A DNA stretch of 53,503 bases. It comes from JBKDZL01 sp047971145 (GTDB taxonomy: Bacteria; Bacillota_I; Bacilli_A; Erysipelotrichales; Erysipelotrichaceae). Positions 36,162 to 45,182 of this stretch are shown here, one piece after another. The first letter of the stretch is position 1; the number at the start of each line of letters is the position of its first letter. The notes below the pieces were generated by a model. It had not been told where the DNA came from, made no database searches, and saw only the letters and a list, made by a program, of their open reading frames with translations. The stretch spans positions 1 through 53,503 of the forward strand of contig JBKDZL010000050.1 of assembly GCA_047971145.1 (NCBI GenBank). The letters run 5' to 3'. Made by a program: the position numbers and the translations under genes.

Positions 36162-36947
36162 CTATAAATAATTTTGATAATAATTCTTTGCCAATAACTC
36201 ATAAAACAGCAACAACTTATATTTACCAACAGACTCATGATCTTTAGAACCCAGTGATACAATATAATCAAAACTCTCAGAAAACTTCATCGTAGGATTC
36301 TGGGTCAGCAATACCGACTTAGCACTGGATTTGACAATTTTAATAGTCAGCTCCTTATCCATCACAAAAGAGCCATCTAAAGATGCCACAAATGCTAAAT
36401 CGCCTTTTGCTAAATCATCAGCTTGTTTCAATTGAGCTTCATGAGTAGGATAATAAAGACAATGTTTGCCCGCTACTAATAATTCATGTTGAAAAATTTC
36501 TGAAATATTACCAGGAATGTGTGTGGCAAAAATATTAACATTATTAGCTTCATCTATCATTTGGGTTAAGTTTTTTATTTCGTGATAATCAAAATTATTA
36601 ATCATACCCTCTAGTGAAGCAATTATCCTTTTAACTTGTTTTTCTGTTGTTTCTTTGGCAATTAACCCTGGTTTATTTTTTACTTGCAAATCAATGATCA
36701 TTTCATCTAATTCTAAACTTGTCGCCAAGTAAGCATTTTTGAATTCTAAAAAACTATTATATCCTAAATGTCTCACAAAGCGTGATACTGAACCGGCTGA
36801 TGTAAAACAATCATGAGCGATATCTTCAATAAACAACTTACTATTATCTTTTCTAATGCGTTTTAAAAGATAATGAGCGATATTGACAAAAATATCTTCT
36901 TCATTGTTTTTGCCATTGATTAGCTTTTGTAACTTAAGTACAAACAT
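36162..36947 (-). CDS. RpiR-family transcriptional regulator
   Basis: A 261-residue regulator with an N-terminal HTH-6 domain (about residues 1-80, including F-T-S-A-G-S-V-S-R-F-V-R-H-L-G-Y) and a C-terminal SIS-like sugar-phosphate-binding domain (about 110-250) that is more diverged than usual; the S-x-S-G-x-T loop is not clear. It probably senses a sugar phosphate. It follows folD by 30 bases with no terminator between. It may control the beta-glucoside genes or the SIS gene at the left edge, but there is no direct evidence. Confidence 0.88.
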   Translation of the reverse strand: MFVLKLQKLINGKNNEEDIFVNIAHYLLKRIRKDNSKLFIEDIAHDCFTSAGSVSRFVRHLGYNSFLEFKNAYLATSLELDEMIIDLQVKNKPGLIAKETTEKQVKRIIASLEGMINNFDYHEIKNLTQMIDEANNVNIFATHIPGNISEIFQHELLVAGKHCLYYPTHEAQLKQADDLAKGDLAFVASLDGSFVMDKELTIKIVKSSAKSVLLTQNPTMKFSESFDYIVSLGSKDHESVGKYKLLLFYELLAKNYYQNYL

Positions 36948-36977
36948 TTCTCCTCCTAACCTTGATAATAATTTTAC

Positions 36978-37820
36978 TTATTTAGTGTTCAACTTTTTAA
37001 AGCATTCAACTGTATTATGCATTAACATAGTAATAGTCATTGGACCCACTCCACCTGGAACCGGAGTAATATAGGCAGCAACATCTTTAACATTATCAAA
37101 ATCAACATCACCACAAAGTTTGCCATTATTCATTCGATTAACGCCAACATCAATAACAACTGCCTGTGGTTTAACCATATCTTTAGTAATAAATTTCTCT
37201 TTACCCATCGCAACTATTAAAACATCAGCACGCTTGGCAACTGAGGCTAAATCTTTAGTTTTACTATGACAAATAGTAACAGTAGCATTTTTATGCAACA
37301 ACATTGATGCCAAAGGCTTGCCAACAATATTACTGCGACCAATCATCACAACCTCTTTACCACTTAAGTCATAATCAATTGATTCAATCATTTTAACAAT
37401 ACCATAAGGAGTGCAAGGCTTAATACACTCTTTATTTAAATATAAATTAGCGACATTAATCGGATGAAACCCATCGACATCTTTACTATAATAAACTGTT
37501 TCTAAAACTTTATCACTATCGATGTGATTAGGTAATGGTAATTGCACTAAAATAGCATGAACATCATCATCATCATTTAATTTGTTAATTGCTACAATCA
37601 CTTCCCTCTCACTAGCATTCTCTGGTAATTCAATCACGCTGGTTTTAATACCAATTGTAGCACTAGCTTTGATTTTTCCTCTAACATAAGACTGACTAGC
37701 AGGATTAGCCCCCACAATCACAATACTTAAGTGCGGTTTATCCTCAAAATTCTCAATCTCAACTTTAATTTTATCTCTTAATTTATGTGACAATTCTTTA
37801 CCACTAATTATTTCTCCCAT
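36978..37820 (-). CDS. folD: Methylene-THF dehydrogenase/methenyl-THF cyclohydrolase
   Basis: A bifunctional enzyme of 280 residues supplying 10-formyl-THF, which PurN and PurH need. The catalytic Lys is in the Y-V-x-x-K region, Q-L-P-L-P near residue 95 and the Rossmann segment G-R-S-N-I-V-G-K-P near 165, with the P-V-P-G-G-V-G-P-M-T signature close to the end. A GGAG site precedes the ATG. Confidence 0.96.
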   Translation of the reverse strand: MGEIISGKELSHKLRDKIKVEIENFEDKPHLSIVIVGANPASQSYVRGKIKASATIGIKTSVIELPENASEREVIVAINKLNDDDDVHAILVQLPLPNHIDSDKVLETVYYSKDVDGFHPINVANLYLNKECIKPCTPYGIVKMIESIDYDLSGKEVVMIGRSNIVGKPLASMLLHKNATVTICHSKTKDLASVAKRADVLIVAMGKEKFITKDMVKPQAVVIDVGVNRMNNGKLCGDVDFDNVKDVAAYITPVPGGVGPMTITMLMHNTVECFKKLNTK

Positions 37821-37923
37821 TTAATTCTCCTTTTTATTATTTTATCACATTAGTGCTAAGCTTTTTAACAGTTTCAAATAATTAAATTAATAATTAAGTG
37901 AAAGTTAGTCATTTTTAATGAAA

Positions 37924-37952
37924 TTGACACTTTTTTAACAATAAAGTAAAAT
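37924..37952 (+). promoter_or_regulatory. Promoter of the AEC transporter/dehydrogenase pair
   Basis: TTGACA (37924-37929) and TAAAAT (37947-37952) are spaced exactly 17 bases; a GGGGGA ribosome site follows before the ATG at 37979. Confidence 0.8.
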
Positions 37953-37978
37953 TATTTAGGTATAAAAGGGGGAATATT

Positions 37979-39022
37979 ATGGATATAATATTACAAGTAG
38001 TTTCAGATGAAAAGTTTATAGGTGCAATTTTTTCTACTATTTCAATCATTTTATTAGGTTATTATTTAAGAAAAAGTGGAAAAGTTTCAGAAAATGCTCC
38101 TAAAGCTTTAACCGCAGTATTAATGAATGTTGCATTACCAGCCTTAGCTTTTAGAGCATTTATGGCAGATATTGGACCTGAAACATTTACTACAGGTTTA
38201 AATACCTTTATTTTTGGTTTTATTGCTTATGCATTGTTAATAGCATTCTCTTATATTTATTTGATTAAATATCGTGGTGAGAAGTTAGATGCTATTAGAG
38301 GATTAACCATTTTTGGCTCAACAACATTTTTCGGAATTCCGATTATCTCTGCCTTCTTAGGAGCTGAGGGAACACTGTATGCTAACTTATTTAATATTGC
38401 TTATCGTGTTTTCCTTTATTCATATGGTTTTATCTTATTTTCAGGTTTAAAATTAGAAAAAAAGAATTTAAAACAAATTATTGTTAATCCAATTGTAATT
38501 TGTACTTTCTTTGGTTTTCTGATTTGGATTTTCCAAGGAAGTTTACCACAGATAACCATTGGAGCAGGTGAGGCTGCTTGGACTGGCACAATTTTCCGTT
38601 TAGATCATACTATGCCTTGGCTAATGAGAGCTGTTGGCTATTTAGCTAACTTATCTTCGCCTTTAGCGTGGTTAGCAATCGGGATGACTCTAGCACAAAT
38701 ACCACTAAAAGCTGCGACAAAAGATAAAGATGTTTGGGTTTACTCAGCAGTAAAATTAGTATTAATGCCAGCAGCTATTTTATTGGTGATGATTATCTTT
38801 AAATCTATTGGTTTCTTGCCACTTAATTACTTAGCTATTACTGGTATTGTTATTATGTTGGCAACACCACCGGCAACAGTTGCAGTAGGCTATGCTATTA
38901 ATTTTGATAAGGAAGCTTTATTTTCTTCAAACGCTTCATTAGTATCAACAGTATTAGCAGTAATTGCTATCATTTCATGGTTATTTATTCTTACAGCACT
39001 AAGTGGTGCTGGTATTATTTAG
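37979..39022 (+). CDS. AEC-family (auxin efflux carrier-type) transporter
   Basis: The 347-residue membrane protein has about ten helices in two halves and the family features L-P-A-L-A-F in the first half and L-A-I-G-M-T-L-A near residue 235. Bacterial AEC members move organic acids such as malate or lactate. The next gene, 11 bases on, encodes a D-2-hydroxyacid dehydrogenase, so a 2-hydroxyacid is the likely substrate; direction of transport cannot be told. Confidence 0.85.
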   Translation: MDIILQVVSDEKFIGAIFSTISIILLGYYLRKSGKVSENAPKALTAVLMNVALPALAFRAFMADIGPETFTTGLNTFIFGFIAYALLIAFSYIYLIKYRGEKLDAIRGLTIFGSTTFFGIPIISAFLGAEGTLYANLFNIAYRVFLYSYGFILFSGLKLEKKNLKQIIVNPIVICTFFGFLIWIFQGSLPQITIGAGEAAWTGTIFRLDHTMPWLMRAVGYLANLSSPLAWLAIGMTLAQIPLKAATKDKDVWVYSAVKLVLMPAAILLVMIIFKSIGFLPLNYLAITGIVIMLATPPATVAVGYAINFDKEALFSSNASLVSTVLAVIAIISWLFILTALSGAGII

Positions 39023-39033
39023 AGGACTAAATA

Positions 39034-40026
39034 ATGAAATTATTATGTTATGGAGTTAGGCCTGTCGAAAGAGAATTCTTCAATAATTTAAATAAAGATT
39101 TTAACTATGATTTGGTTTTAACACCAGAATTGCTAAATGATGAAACGGTACACTTGGCAAAAGGGGTACAAGCAGTTATGTTGAGAGCAGGATGTCCTGC
39201 CAACAAGAAGAATTTGACCATTTATAAAGAATATGGTGTAGAATATGTTTTAACACGCACTGTCGGCTATAACCACATTGACTTAGAAAGTGCAAAGGAA
39301 TTAGGTTTAAAAGTAGCTTATGTTCCTTTCTACTCACCAAATGCTGTGGCAGAATTAGCACTAACAATGGCTATGAGTTTAGCGCGTCATACCCAATATA
39401 TGGCTGATAAGGGAAAAGATGGTAACTATCTAATTGATGAGTTTATGTTTAGTAAAGAAATTAGAAAATCAACTATAGGTATTATTGGTTTAGGTAAAAT
39501 TGGCTTCACTGCCGCCAGATTATTTAAAGGAATAGGAGCAAATGTTATTGGTTATGATATTGAAGAAAAAGACTATTTAGCTGATATTTGTCAACAAGTA
39601 GACTTAGACACCTTGTTAAAAGAATCTGATATCATCTCTATGCATATGCCCCACTTTAAAGGATCTAATGACGAGTTTATTAATAGTGATAAGATTAAAA
39701 AAATGAAAGATAAAGTAATTCTAATCAATACTTCTAGAGGAGAATTACAAAATGTTGACGATATCTTATCAGCAGTAGAAAGTGGAAAAATACAAGGATT
39801 TGGTACTGATGTTTTAGCTAATGAATCAAAATACTTCAACAAAAATACTGCTAGTAAAGACTTTGATGAGTTATTGTCAAGAATTCAAAAACTCTATCCA
39901 AGAGTTATTGTTACACCCCATATTGGATCATATACTGATGAGGCTGTTAGTAATATGGTAGAGTTTTCTTATCAAAACTTAAAAGAGTTTATTGAAACAG
40001 GTAAATCAAAAAATCAATTAGCTTAA
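39034..40026 (+). CDS. D-2-hydroxyacid dehydrogenase (D-lactate dehydrogenase-like)
   Basis: A 330-residue NAD-dependent enzyme. Features are V-L-T-R-T-V-G-Y-N-H-I-D in the catalytic domain, the Rossmann loop G-I-I-G-L-G-K-I-G near residue 150, I-N-T-S-R-G-E with the substrate Arg, the G-T-D-V-L-A-N-E segment with the Glu, and the catalytic His in T-P-H-I-G-S. It reduces a 2-ketoacid such as pyruvate to the D-hydroxyacid. With the AEC carrier it forms a two-gene unit closed by a terminator. Confidence 0.9.
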   Translation: MKLLCYGVRPVEREFFNNLNKDFNYDLVLTPELLNDETVHLAKGVQAVMLRAGCPANKKNLTIYKEYGVEYVLTRTVGYNHIDLESAKELGLKVAYVPFYSPNAVAELALTMAMSLARHTQYMADKGKDGNYLIDEFMFSKEIRKSTIGIIGLGKIGFTAARLFKGIGANVIGYDIEEKDYLADICQQVDLDTLLKESDIISMHMPHFKGSNDEFINSDKIKKMKDKVILINTSRGELQNVDDILSAVESGKIQGFGTDVLANESKYFNKNTASKDFDELLSRIQKLYPRVIVTPHIGSYTDEAVSNMVEFSYQNLKEFIETGKSKNQLA

Positions 40027-40044
40027 TTGCTAAATAAAATTTTT

Positions 40045-40088
40045 AAAAAAGGACTAATTGCTAATAAAAACAGAGTTAGTTCTTTTTT
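40045..40088 (+). terminator. Terminator after the dehydrogenase gene
   Basis: AAAAAAGGACTAA (40045-40057) pairs with TTAGTTCTTTTTT (40076-40088) with one wobble; the loop is 18 bases. Confidence 0.75.
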
Positions 40089-40108
40089 AATTCACAAATT
40101 CAAACCTA

Positions 40109-40246
40109 TTACTTAACATCTATTATGATTTTCTTTAAAAGCAGCGTAAAAGTTTTATAATTTTTTATGTCTATAACTTCAGTTAATAATCTTTCATTCA
40201 ATTCTGGAAGTTTTTCATAAATTAAATAATGTAAATCTGCACCCAT
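40109..40246 (-). CDS. Small ORF of unknown function, 45 residues
   Basis: ATG 40244-40246 to TAA 40109-40111; the peptide begins M-G-A-D-L-H-Y-L-I-Y-E-K-L-P-E-L and is lysine-, leucine- and isoleucine-rich with helical character. A GGTGGG lies about seven bases upstream. It sits directly after the tRNA-Leu terminator on the same strand, so readthrough would be needed or a weak promoter in between. Charged/hydrophobic patterning suggests a real gene or the N-terminal remnant of one; I recognise no family. Confidence 0.35.
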   Translation of the reverse strand: MGADLHYLIYEKLPELNERLLTEVIDIKNYKTFTLLLKKIIIDVK

Positions 40247-40262
40247 TTTGCACCCACCAAAT

Positions 40263-40289
40263 AAAAAAACCCTTCATTTAAAGGGTTTT
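40263..40289 (-). terminator. Terminator of the tRNA-Leu gene
   Basis: On the minus strand AAAACCCTT pairs with AAGGGTTTT around six bases and continues into TTT, nine bases after the CCA end of the tRNA. Confidence 0.85.
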
Positions 40290-40297
40290 AAGACTAT

Positions 40298-40382
40298 TGG
40301 TGCGGGTGAAGGGACTTGAACCCCCATGCCGTAAAGCGCTAGATCCTAAGTCTAGTGTGTCTGCCAATTTCACCACACCCGC
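40298..40382 (-). tRNA. tRNA-Leu (anticodon UAG)
   Basis: An 85-base class II tRNA. The acceptor GCGGGTG pairs with CACCCGC, followed by A and an encoded CCA. The anticodon arm CTAGA-CTTAGGA-TCTAG holds TAG; a variable stem (G-C-T-T-T-A-C-G-G-C area) and the T loop GGTTCAAGTC follow. It decodes CUN leucine codons. It stands alone with its own promoter and terminator. Confidence 0.97.
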
Positions 40383-40400
40383 AATTGCTTTAACTGTATA

Positions 40401-40430
40401 ATTATATAGCTATAACTATTGATATGTCAA
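40401..40430 (-). promoter_or_regulatory. Promoter of tRNA-Leu
   Basis: Perfect TTGACA (40425-40430) and TATAAT (40401-40406) spaced 18 bases on the minus strand. Confidence 0.85.
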
Positions 40431-40619
40431 TGAAATTAGATAATTTTACATATTACCCTAAATTATTATAAAACTAAATTTATAATCTCAAGTTAGAAAA
40501 TAATTAAAACTCACAAAACCGATATTAGTTATGAGCAATTTGTATTCTGAAATAATTGAATTAAAACATGATATTGTAGCCATAAAAATTAAAGTTTTAA
40601 AACTACTTTGATAATTTAG

Positions 40620-40650
40620 TTGACTTAAAGCTTACTCTAAGTAGTATAAT
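40620..40650 (+). promoter_or_regulatory. Promoter of the MATE transporter gene
   Basis: TTGACT (40620-40625) and TATAAT (40645-40650) with a wide 19-base spacer. The -10 lies in a small palindrome TAGTATAATACTA, which could be a repressor site. The stretch 40431-40619 before it holds no other convincing feature. Confidence 0.5.
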
Positions 40651-40670
40651 ACTATTTTATTGGGGGGAGT

Positions 40671-41996
40671 ATGTTTACAGATAATGATTTAAAAAGAATG
40701 ATTGTCCCACTATTTTTTGAACAATTACTAGTGCTATTAGTGGGAATTATTGATACTTTTGTTGTTAGTTTTGTTGGTGAAGCTGCAGTTTCTGGAGTTT
40801 CATTAGTTAATATGTTTAATACTATTTTTATTTTTGTTTTTACTGCACTAGCAGCAGGTGGAGCAGTAATTATCAGCCAATATATTGGTAATAAAGATAG
40901 TAAAAATGCTAATAAATCAGCTAGTCAATTGCTGTTGTTTTCTATTGTGTTTTCTTTACTGTCAGCTATTTTAGTAGTTTTATTTAATGAAGCATTAATT
41001 AATTTATTGTTTCCGCAAATTGAAAGTGCAGTTATGGAATCCTGCATCACCTACTTAAGAATATCTGCTTACTCTTATCCTGCCTTAGCCATCTATAATG
41101 CCGGATCTTCTTTATTTAGAAGTATGGGTAAAACCAGTACTACTATGTATGTGTCTTTAATTTCCAATATTATTAATGTAATTGGTAATTTAATTGGAGT
41201 CTTCACTTTAAATGCAGGAGTGGCTGGAATTGCTTATGCTTCACTTATCGCAAGAGGTGTTGCGGCAATTATTTTAACTTATCTTTGTTTTAATTCTCAA
41301 CAAACAGTGTTTTATAGTAAAAAGTGGTTGTTAAAATTTGATTGGAATTTATTGAAAAAAATCTTAAAAATTGCCCTTCCAAATGGAATTGAAAACGGAC
41401 TGTTCCAACTAACAAAAGTAATCTTAGGAAGTGTGGTTGCCCTTTTTGGTACATATCAAATAGCCGCCAATGGAATAGCCCAAAGTATTTGGCAAATCGC
41501 AGCCATTATGAGTATGACTATGGGTAGTGTTTATATCACAGTTATTGGTCAGTGTATGGGAGCAAATGATCTTGAGCAAGCTGATTTTTATTTTAAAAAG
41601 TTAATGAAGTTAAATCTTAAGTTATCCATACCTTGGAACTTACTGATAATTGCTCTGACACCACTATTATTAATATTCTTTAATCTCAGTAATCAAACTA
41701 AAGAATTAATCTTTATTTTAGTAGTTATCCATAATATTTTTAATACAGTAGCTCTACCTTTTGCGATGCCTTTAAGTAATGGTTTAAGAGCAGCAGGTGA
41801 TGTAAAATTTACTATGTATGTTATTATGGGAACTACTTTATTAGTAAGATTAGTTTTTTCTTTGCTTTTTGCTATCATTTTTAATTGGGGCGTTATTGGT
41901 ATTGCCTTAGCTATGGTTTTGGATTGGATAGTAAGAGCCATCATTTTTATTTGGCGCTATCAATCTAAAAAATGGCAAAATTTTCAACTGATTTAG
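40671..41996 (+). CDS. MATE-family efflux transporter
   Basis: A 441-residue protein with twelve predicted helices in two homologous halves. The first half has F-F-E-Q-L-L-V-L-L-V-G-I-I-D-T-F-V-V-S and the second I-A-L-P-N-G-I-E-N-G-L-F-Q at about residue 235, both typical MATE positions. It would export cationic drugs or metabolites by Na+ or H+ exchange. An unusually strong GGGGGG ribosome site precedes the ATG by four bases. Confidence 0.9.
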   Translation: MFTDNDLKRMIVPLFFEQLLVLLVGIIDTFVVSFVGEAAVSGVSLVNMFNTIFIFVFTALAAGGAVIISQYIGNKDSKNANKSASQLLLFSIVFSLLSAILVVLFNEALINLLFPQIESAVMESCITYLRISAYSYPALAIYNAGSSLFRSMGKTSTTMYVSLISNIINVIGNLIGVFTLNAGVAGIAYASLIARGVAAIILTYLCFNSQQTVFYSKKWLLKFDWNLLKKILKIALPNGIENGLFQLTKVILGSVVALFGTYQIAANGIAQSIWQIAAIMSMTMGSVYITVIGQCMGANDLEQADFYFKKLMKLNLKLSIPWNLLIIALTPLLLIFFNLSNQTKELIFILVVIHNIFNTVALPFAMPLSNGLRAAGDVKFTMYVIMGTTLLVRLVFSLLFAIIFNWGVIGIALAMVLDWIVRAIIFIWRYQSKKWQNFQLI

Positions 41997-41997
41997 C

Positions 41998-42026
41998 TTG
42001 ATACTCACTACATATTTTAGTAAAAT
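41998..42026 (+). promoter_or_regulatory. Promoter of the ABC-2 type transporter pair
   Basis: TTGATA (41998-42003) and TAAAAT (42021-42026) are 17 bases apart, beginning right at the end of the MATE gene; AAGGAGA follows before ATG 42044. Confidence 0.65.
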
Positions 42027-42043
42027 TATTTAAAGGAGAAGCT

Positions 42044-42745
42044 ATGGAGCTACAAATAACAGGACTAAAAAAATCCTTTGATAAAAAAGAAGTATTAAAA
42101 GATATTAACTATACATTTAAAAGTGGTAAAATCTATGGACTTTTAGTTAAAAACGGCTATGGTAAAACAACTTTATTCAACTGTTTAAGTCAAGATATGG
42201 ATGTCGATGGTGGTGAGTCAATACTTATTACTAATCAACAAAAGAAAGCACTAGAAACTGATGATATTGGTTATGTTTTAAGCACACCAACTGTCCCCAG
42301 CTTCTTAACAGGAAGAGAGTTTTTAGAATTCTTTTTAGAAATAAATAAAATACCTAATTACCAAGATACTAATCAATATTTTGAAATAATCAATATTGAT
42401 GAAGATGATCGAGATAAACTGATGAGAGATTACTCACATGGCATGAAAAATAAAATGCAAATGCTAGTTAATCTCTTAGCTAAACCAAATGTTTTATTAT
42501 TAGATGAGCCTTTAACATCTTTAGATATTATTGCGGCTGAAGAAATGAAATCTTTTCTTAGATCAATGAAAACTGATAGAATTACAATATTTTCTACTCA
42601 TATACTCGATCTAGCTGTGGACTTATGTGATGTAATTGTTTTATTACATCAAGGAGTTTTAGAAGAAATTGATAAAGAAAACATCTCTAGTACTGATTTT
42701 AAACAAAAAATTCTTTTAGCCTTAAAAGAGGAAAAAAATGTTTAG
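42044..42745 (+). CDS. ABC transporter ATP-binding protein with altered P-loop
   Basis: A 233-residue ATPase of the type that pairs with ABC-2-like permeases. The signature is Y-S-H-G-M-K-N-K (in place of L-S-G-G-Q), Walker B is V-L-L-L-D-E-P and the switch His is in F-S-T-H. Walker A reads V-K-N-G-Y-G-K-T-T: the first glycine of G-x-x-G-x-G-K-T/S is Val, which is rare, while the rest including the Lys is kept. It overlaps the next gene by eight bases. Confidence 0.88.
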   Translation: MELQITGLKKSFDKKEVLKDINYTFKSGKIYGLLVKNGYGKTTLFNCLSQDMDVDGGESILITNQQKKALETDDIGYVLSTPTVPSFLTGREFLEFFLEINKIPNYQDTNQYFEIINIDEDDRDKLMRDYSHGMKNKMQMLVNLLAKPNVLLLDEPLTSLDIIAAEEMKSFLRSMKTDRITIFSTHILDLAVDLCDVIVLLHQGVLEEIDKENISSTDFKQKILLALKEEKNV

Positions 42746-44309
42746 ATTAATAAGTATTAACATAAAGTTGCGAGTTAGCTATACTATTAATGTTTTTTTA
42801 TTTGGCCTAAAGAAAATTCCTTTGCTTGGTAAGTATTTACCTACCAAATTATACTCTATTAAAAACTTTAAAGTTTTTGGCTATGTTATAAATGTTCTTT
42901 GGGAAATAATTTCAGTTTTTTTAGGAAAGTTTCTTTATTTTCTTACTTTTGTCTTTATACCAATGAGCTTACTTGAATTATCGGGATCAGCTACTGATAT
43001 CTCTTTAACAATTTTATTCTTCTTATTATTAATTGGAGCTATGAGTAGAAATAATATGTTTAGTGCTGATAATCCTAAATATTATGCGATAAGCTTAATG
43101 CGTATGAGTGCCAAAAGCTCGGCTTTATTTACTTATTTTTATAATTTTGTCAAAGATATTGTTGGAGTTGTATTATTTATTGTGATTTTTGGTTTCTATA
43201 CTAGTATAACTGTTCCTTTAGCCTATGTATTTGCGGGTATTGGTGCTAAGTTATTAGTGAGTAATATTAAAATAATATTACACCAACGTAAAGTTATTAA
43301 TTTAGCAAATCCAACTACATTTCCTTTTTTGTTAACAATTTATCTAGTATTATTTTTATCAGCATATCTCCTTGTTTTTCTTAATTATACAATTCCCGTA
43401 GTAATTGTCTATTTGATTTGGGCAATTTTTATCTTATTCGGCTTATTATCAATTTATCCCATTATTAAATTTGATAAATATCATTTCATCTACCATAGAA
43501 TTTTAAGTAATTATATTCAGCAGCAAATTGCGGTTTACAATCTTGATCAATTATATGCTGATAGAATGATTGATATTACTGACAAAACTAAAAGTAAAAA
43601 ATTTGGTTTTCAAAAACTCCATGATTTATTTGTCAAAAGACATCGAAAAATCTTATGGCGCTCAACTAAAATCACAAGCGCAATTTGTTTAATAGCTGTC
43701 GCTTTTATTAGCTGTGCTGCATTAATTATTCCTAAAGAAGTTGTCGGTGCTTTACCAACCTTTTTTGCCTATATAGGTTTAATAATGGGAATATGTAATA
43801 AATCTGAGCGTTACATTCAGGCTTTATTTATGAATTGTGACAACAGTTTACTAACTTTTTCATTATTTAGAAATAAAGATAACCTACGAAAATTATTCTT
43901 AATTCGATTAAAGACTATCTTAATGATTAATACACCTGTCGCAATAATAATTGGAAGTGGTTTTGTACTAATTAGTATTATTGCTAATATAATGTTGAAT
44001 AATTTTTGGTTTTCTGAAGTTTATTTAATATATTTTATCACTCCAATTTTATTTTCAATAGTGCTTTCTAATTTTCACTTAACTATTTATTATTTACTTC
44101 AACCATTTTATGTTGATACTGAAAAAACTAGTGTTTCAAACATTTTAATTGTAGCCTCAATTTATCCATTGCTTTATTTGTTGATTGGTCTGATTACACC
44201 TTCTTTCATTTTTTTAATAATTTTGACTTGTTTAATCTTAGTAATACTAGTTATCTGTTATCTTTTAATCTATTATTTCGCTCATAAAACTTTCAGAATA
44301 AAATACTAG
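42738..44309 (+). CDS. Multi-helix ABC permease partner, unknown substrate
   Basis: A 523-residue protein with about twelve strongly hydrophobic segments and a basic cytoplasmic middle (about 255-300, including K-K-F-G-F-Q-K-L-H and V-K-R-H-R-K). It overlaps the ATPase gene, so it is the membrane half of that transporter. I see no motif of a named family; similar large permeases occur beside ATPases with S-H-G-M-K signatures in Bacillota. Export of a peptide, lipid or drug is possible. Confidence 0.75.
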   Translation: MFRLISINIKLRVSYTINVFLFGLKKIPLLGKYLPTKLYSIKNFKVFGYVINVLWEIISVFLGKFLYFLTFVFIPMSLLELSGSATDISLTILFFLLLIGAMSRNNMFSADNPKYYAISLMRMSAKSSALFTYFYNFVKDIVGVVLFIVIFGFYTSITVPLAYVFAGIGAKLLVSNIKIILHQRKVINLANPTTFPFLLTIYLVLFLSAYLLVFLNYTIPVVIVYLIWAIFILFGLLSIYPIIKFDKYHFIYHRILSNYIQQQIAVYNLDQLYADRMIDITDKTKSKKFGFQKLHDLFVKRHRKILWRSTKITSAICLIAVAFISCAALIIPKEVVGALPTFFAYIGLIMGICNKSERYIQALFMNCDNSLLTFSLFRNKDNLRKLFLIRLKTILMINTPVAIIIGSGFVLISIIANIMLNNFWFSEVYLIYFITPILFSIVLSNFHLTIYYLLQPFYVDTEKTSVSNILIVASIYPLLYLLIGLITPSFIFLIILTCLILVILVICYLLIYYFAHKTFRIKY

Positions 44310-44312
44310 TTG

Positions 44313-44321
44313 TGCTATAAT
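44313..44321 (+). promoter_or_regulatory. Extended -10 promoter of the TauE/SafE-like gene
   Basis: TGCTATAAT lies about 40 bases before the ATG at 44363. It matches the extended -10 at 12776. Confidence 0.55.
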
Positions 44322-44362
44322 TTAATGGTGAAAAATATACTTATTATTGTTGGAAGTAAAAT

Positions 44363-45142
44363 ATGTTGTTGATCTATACTCTAATTATTTTAATTGCTAC
44401 CTTCTTTGGTGCCACAGCTGGCTTAGGTGGTGGTGTTATTATCAAACCACTCTTAGACTTAATTGGCTATCATAGTGTTAGTGAAATTAGTTTTTTCTCT
44501 TCAGTTGCAGTTTTTACTATGTCCATAGTGGCAATCATTAAACAATTAAAAGCGGGTGTTAAGTTAGATTTATTAAAGGTGATATTAATTGCTTTTGGGT
44601 CAATTGTTGGTGGTTTATTAGGCTCTTATATTTTCTCTAATTTAACTAGTTCAGATGCTTTAACTAAAGTTCAGCTAATTCAATCAATTTTATTGTTGCT
44701 TATTTTTATTTTGATTTTGATTTATAGTTTGATAAAGAGCTATCTTAAAACTTATCAGATCAAACAACCTTTTATCATTTTCTTAATTGGAGTAATATTA
44801 GGGACAATATCTGTGTTTTTAGGTATTGGTGGTGGACCTATTAATATGGCAGTTTTATTGCTTTTATTTTCTTTAGATTTAAAACAGGCGACAGTTTATT
44901 CTATTGCGATTATCTTTTTTTCACAACTTGCCAAACTGAGCAGTGTGTTAGTAAATGGCAGTTATTTAAGTTATGATTTAACTTTTGTACCTGTTATTTG
45001 TCTTAGCGCAATTGTTGGTGGTTATTTAGGGACCTTAGTTAACCAAAAAATCACTAATAGACAAATAACTATTATTTTTGTTTTAATGATGATTAGTTTG
45101 ATCTTACTTACTTTATATAATATTTATTCAATTATTCTTTAA
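44363..45142 (+). CDS. TauE/SafE-family sulfite exporter-like protein
   Basis: A 259-residue membrane protein with about eight helices and the duplicated family motif: G-A-T-A-G-L-G-G-G-V-I-I near residue 19 and F-L-G-I-G-G-G-P-I-N near 152. Members move sulfite, sulfonates or other organic anions. Ribosome site GGAAG precedes it. It stands alone and converges on the lipoprotein gene. Confidence 0.9.
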   Translation: MLLIYTLIILIATFFGATAGLGGGVIIKPLLDLIGYHSVSEISFFSSVAVFTMSIVAIIKQLKAGVKLDLLKVILIAFGSIVGGLLGSYIFSNLTSSDALTKVQLIQSILLLLIFILILIYSLIKSYLKTYQIKQPFIIFLIGVILGTISVFLGIGGGPINMAVLLLLFSLDLKQATVYSIAIIFFSQLAKLSSVLVNGSYLSYDLTFVPVICLSAIVGGYLGTLVNQKITNRQITIIFVLMMISLILLTLYNIYSIIL

Positions 45143-45159
45143 AATAGAATTAAATAAGA

Positions 45160-45180
45160 AAAACTAGCTTTTAAAGTTTT
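45160..45180. terminator. Weak bidirectional terminator between convergent genes
   Basis: AAAACT and AGTTTT pair around nine bases between the TauE-like gene and the lipoprotein gene; both arms are AT-rich, so the hairpin is weak, but it is the only one in the 40-base gap. Confidence 0.35.
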
Positions 45181-45182
45181 AT

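Noticed and set aside
40531..40611. 26-codon plus-strand ORF beginning M-S-N-L-Y-S-E-I-I-E-L
   Set aside because: No ribosome site or promoter; lies in an AT-rich gap; too short to support.
40027..40670. Integration site at the tRNA-Leu gene
   Set aside because: No duplicate of the tRNA 3' end, no integrase and no element nearby; the tRNA has an intact promoter and terminator.
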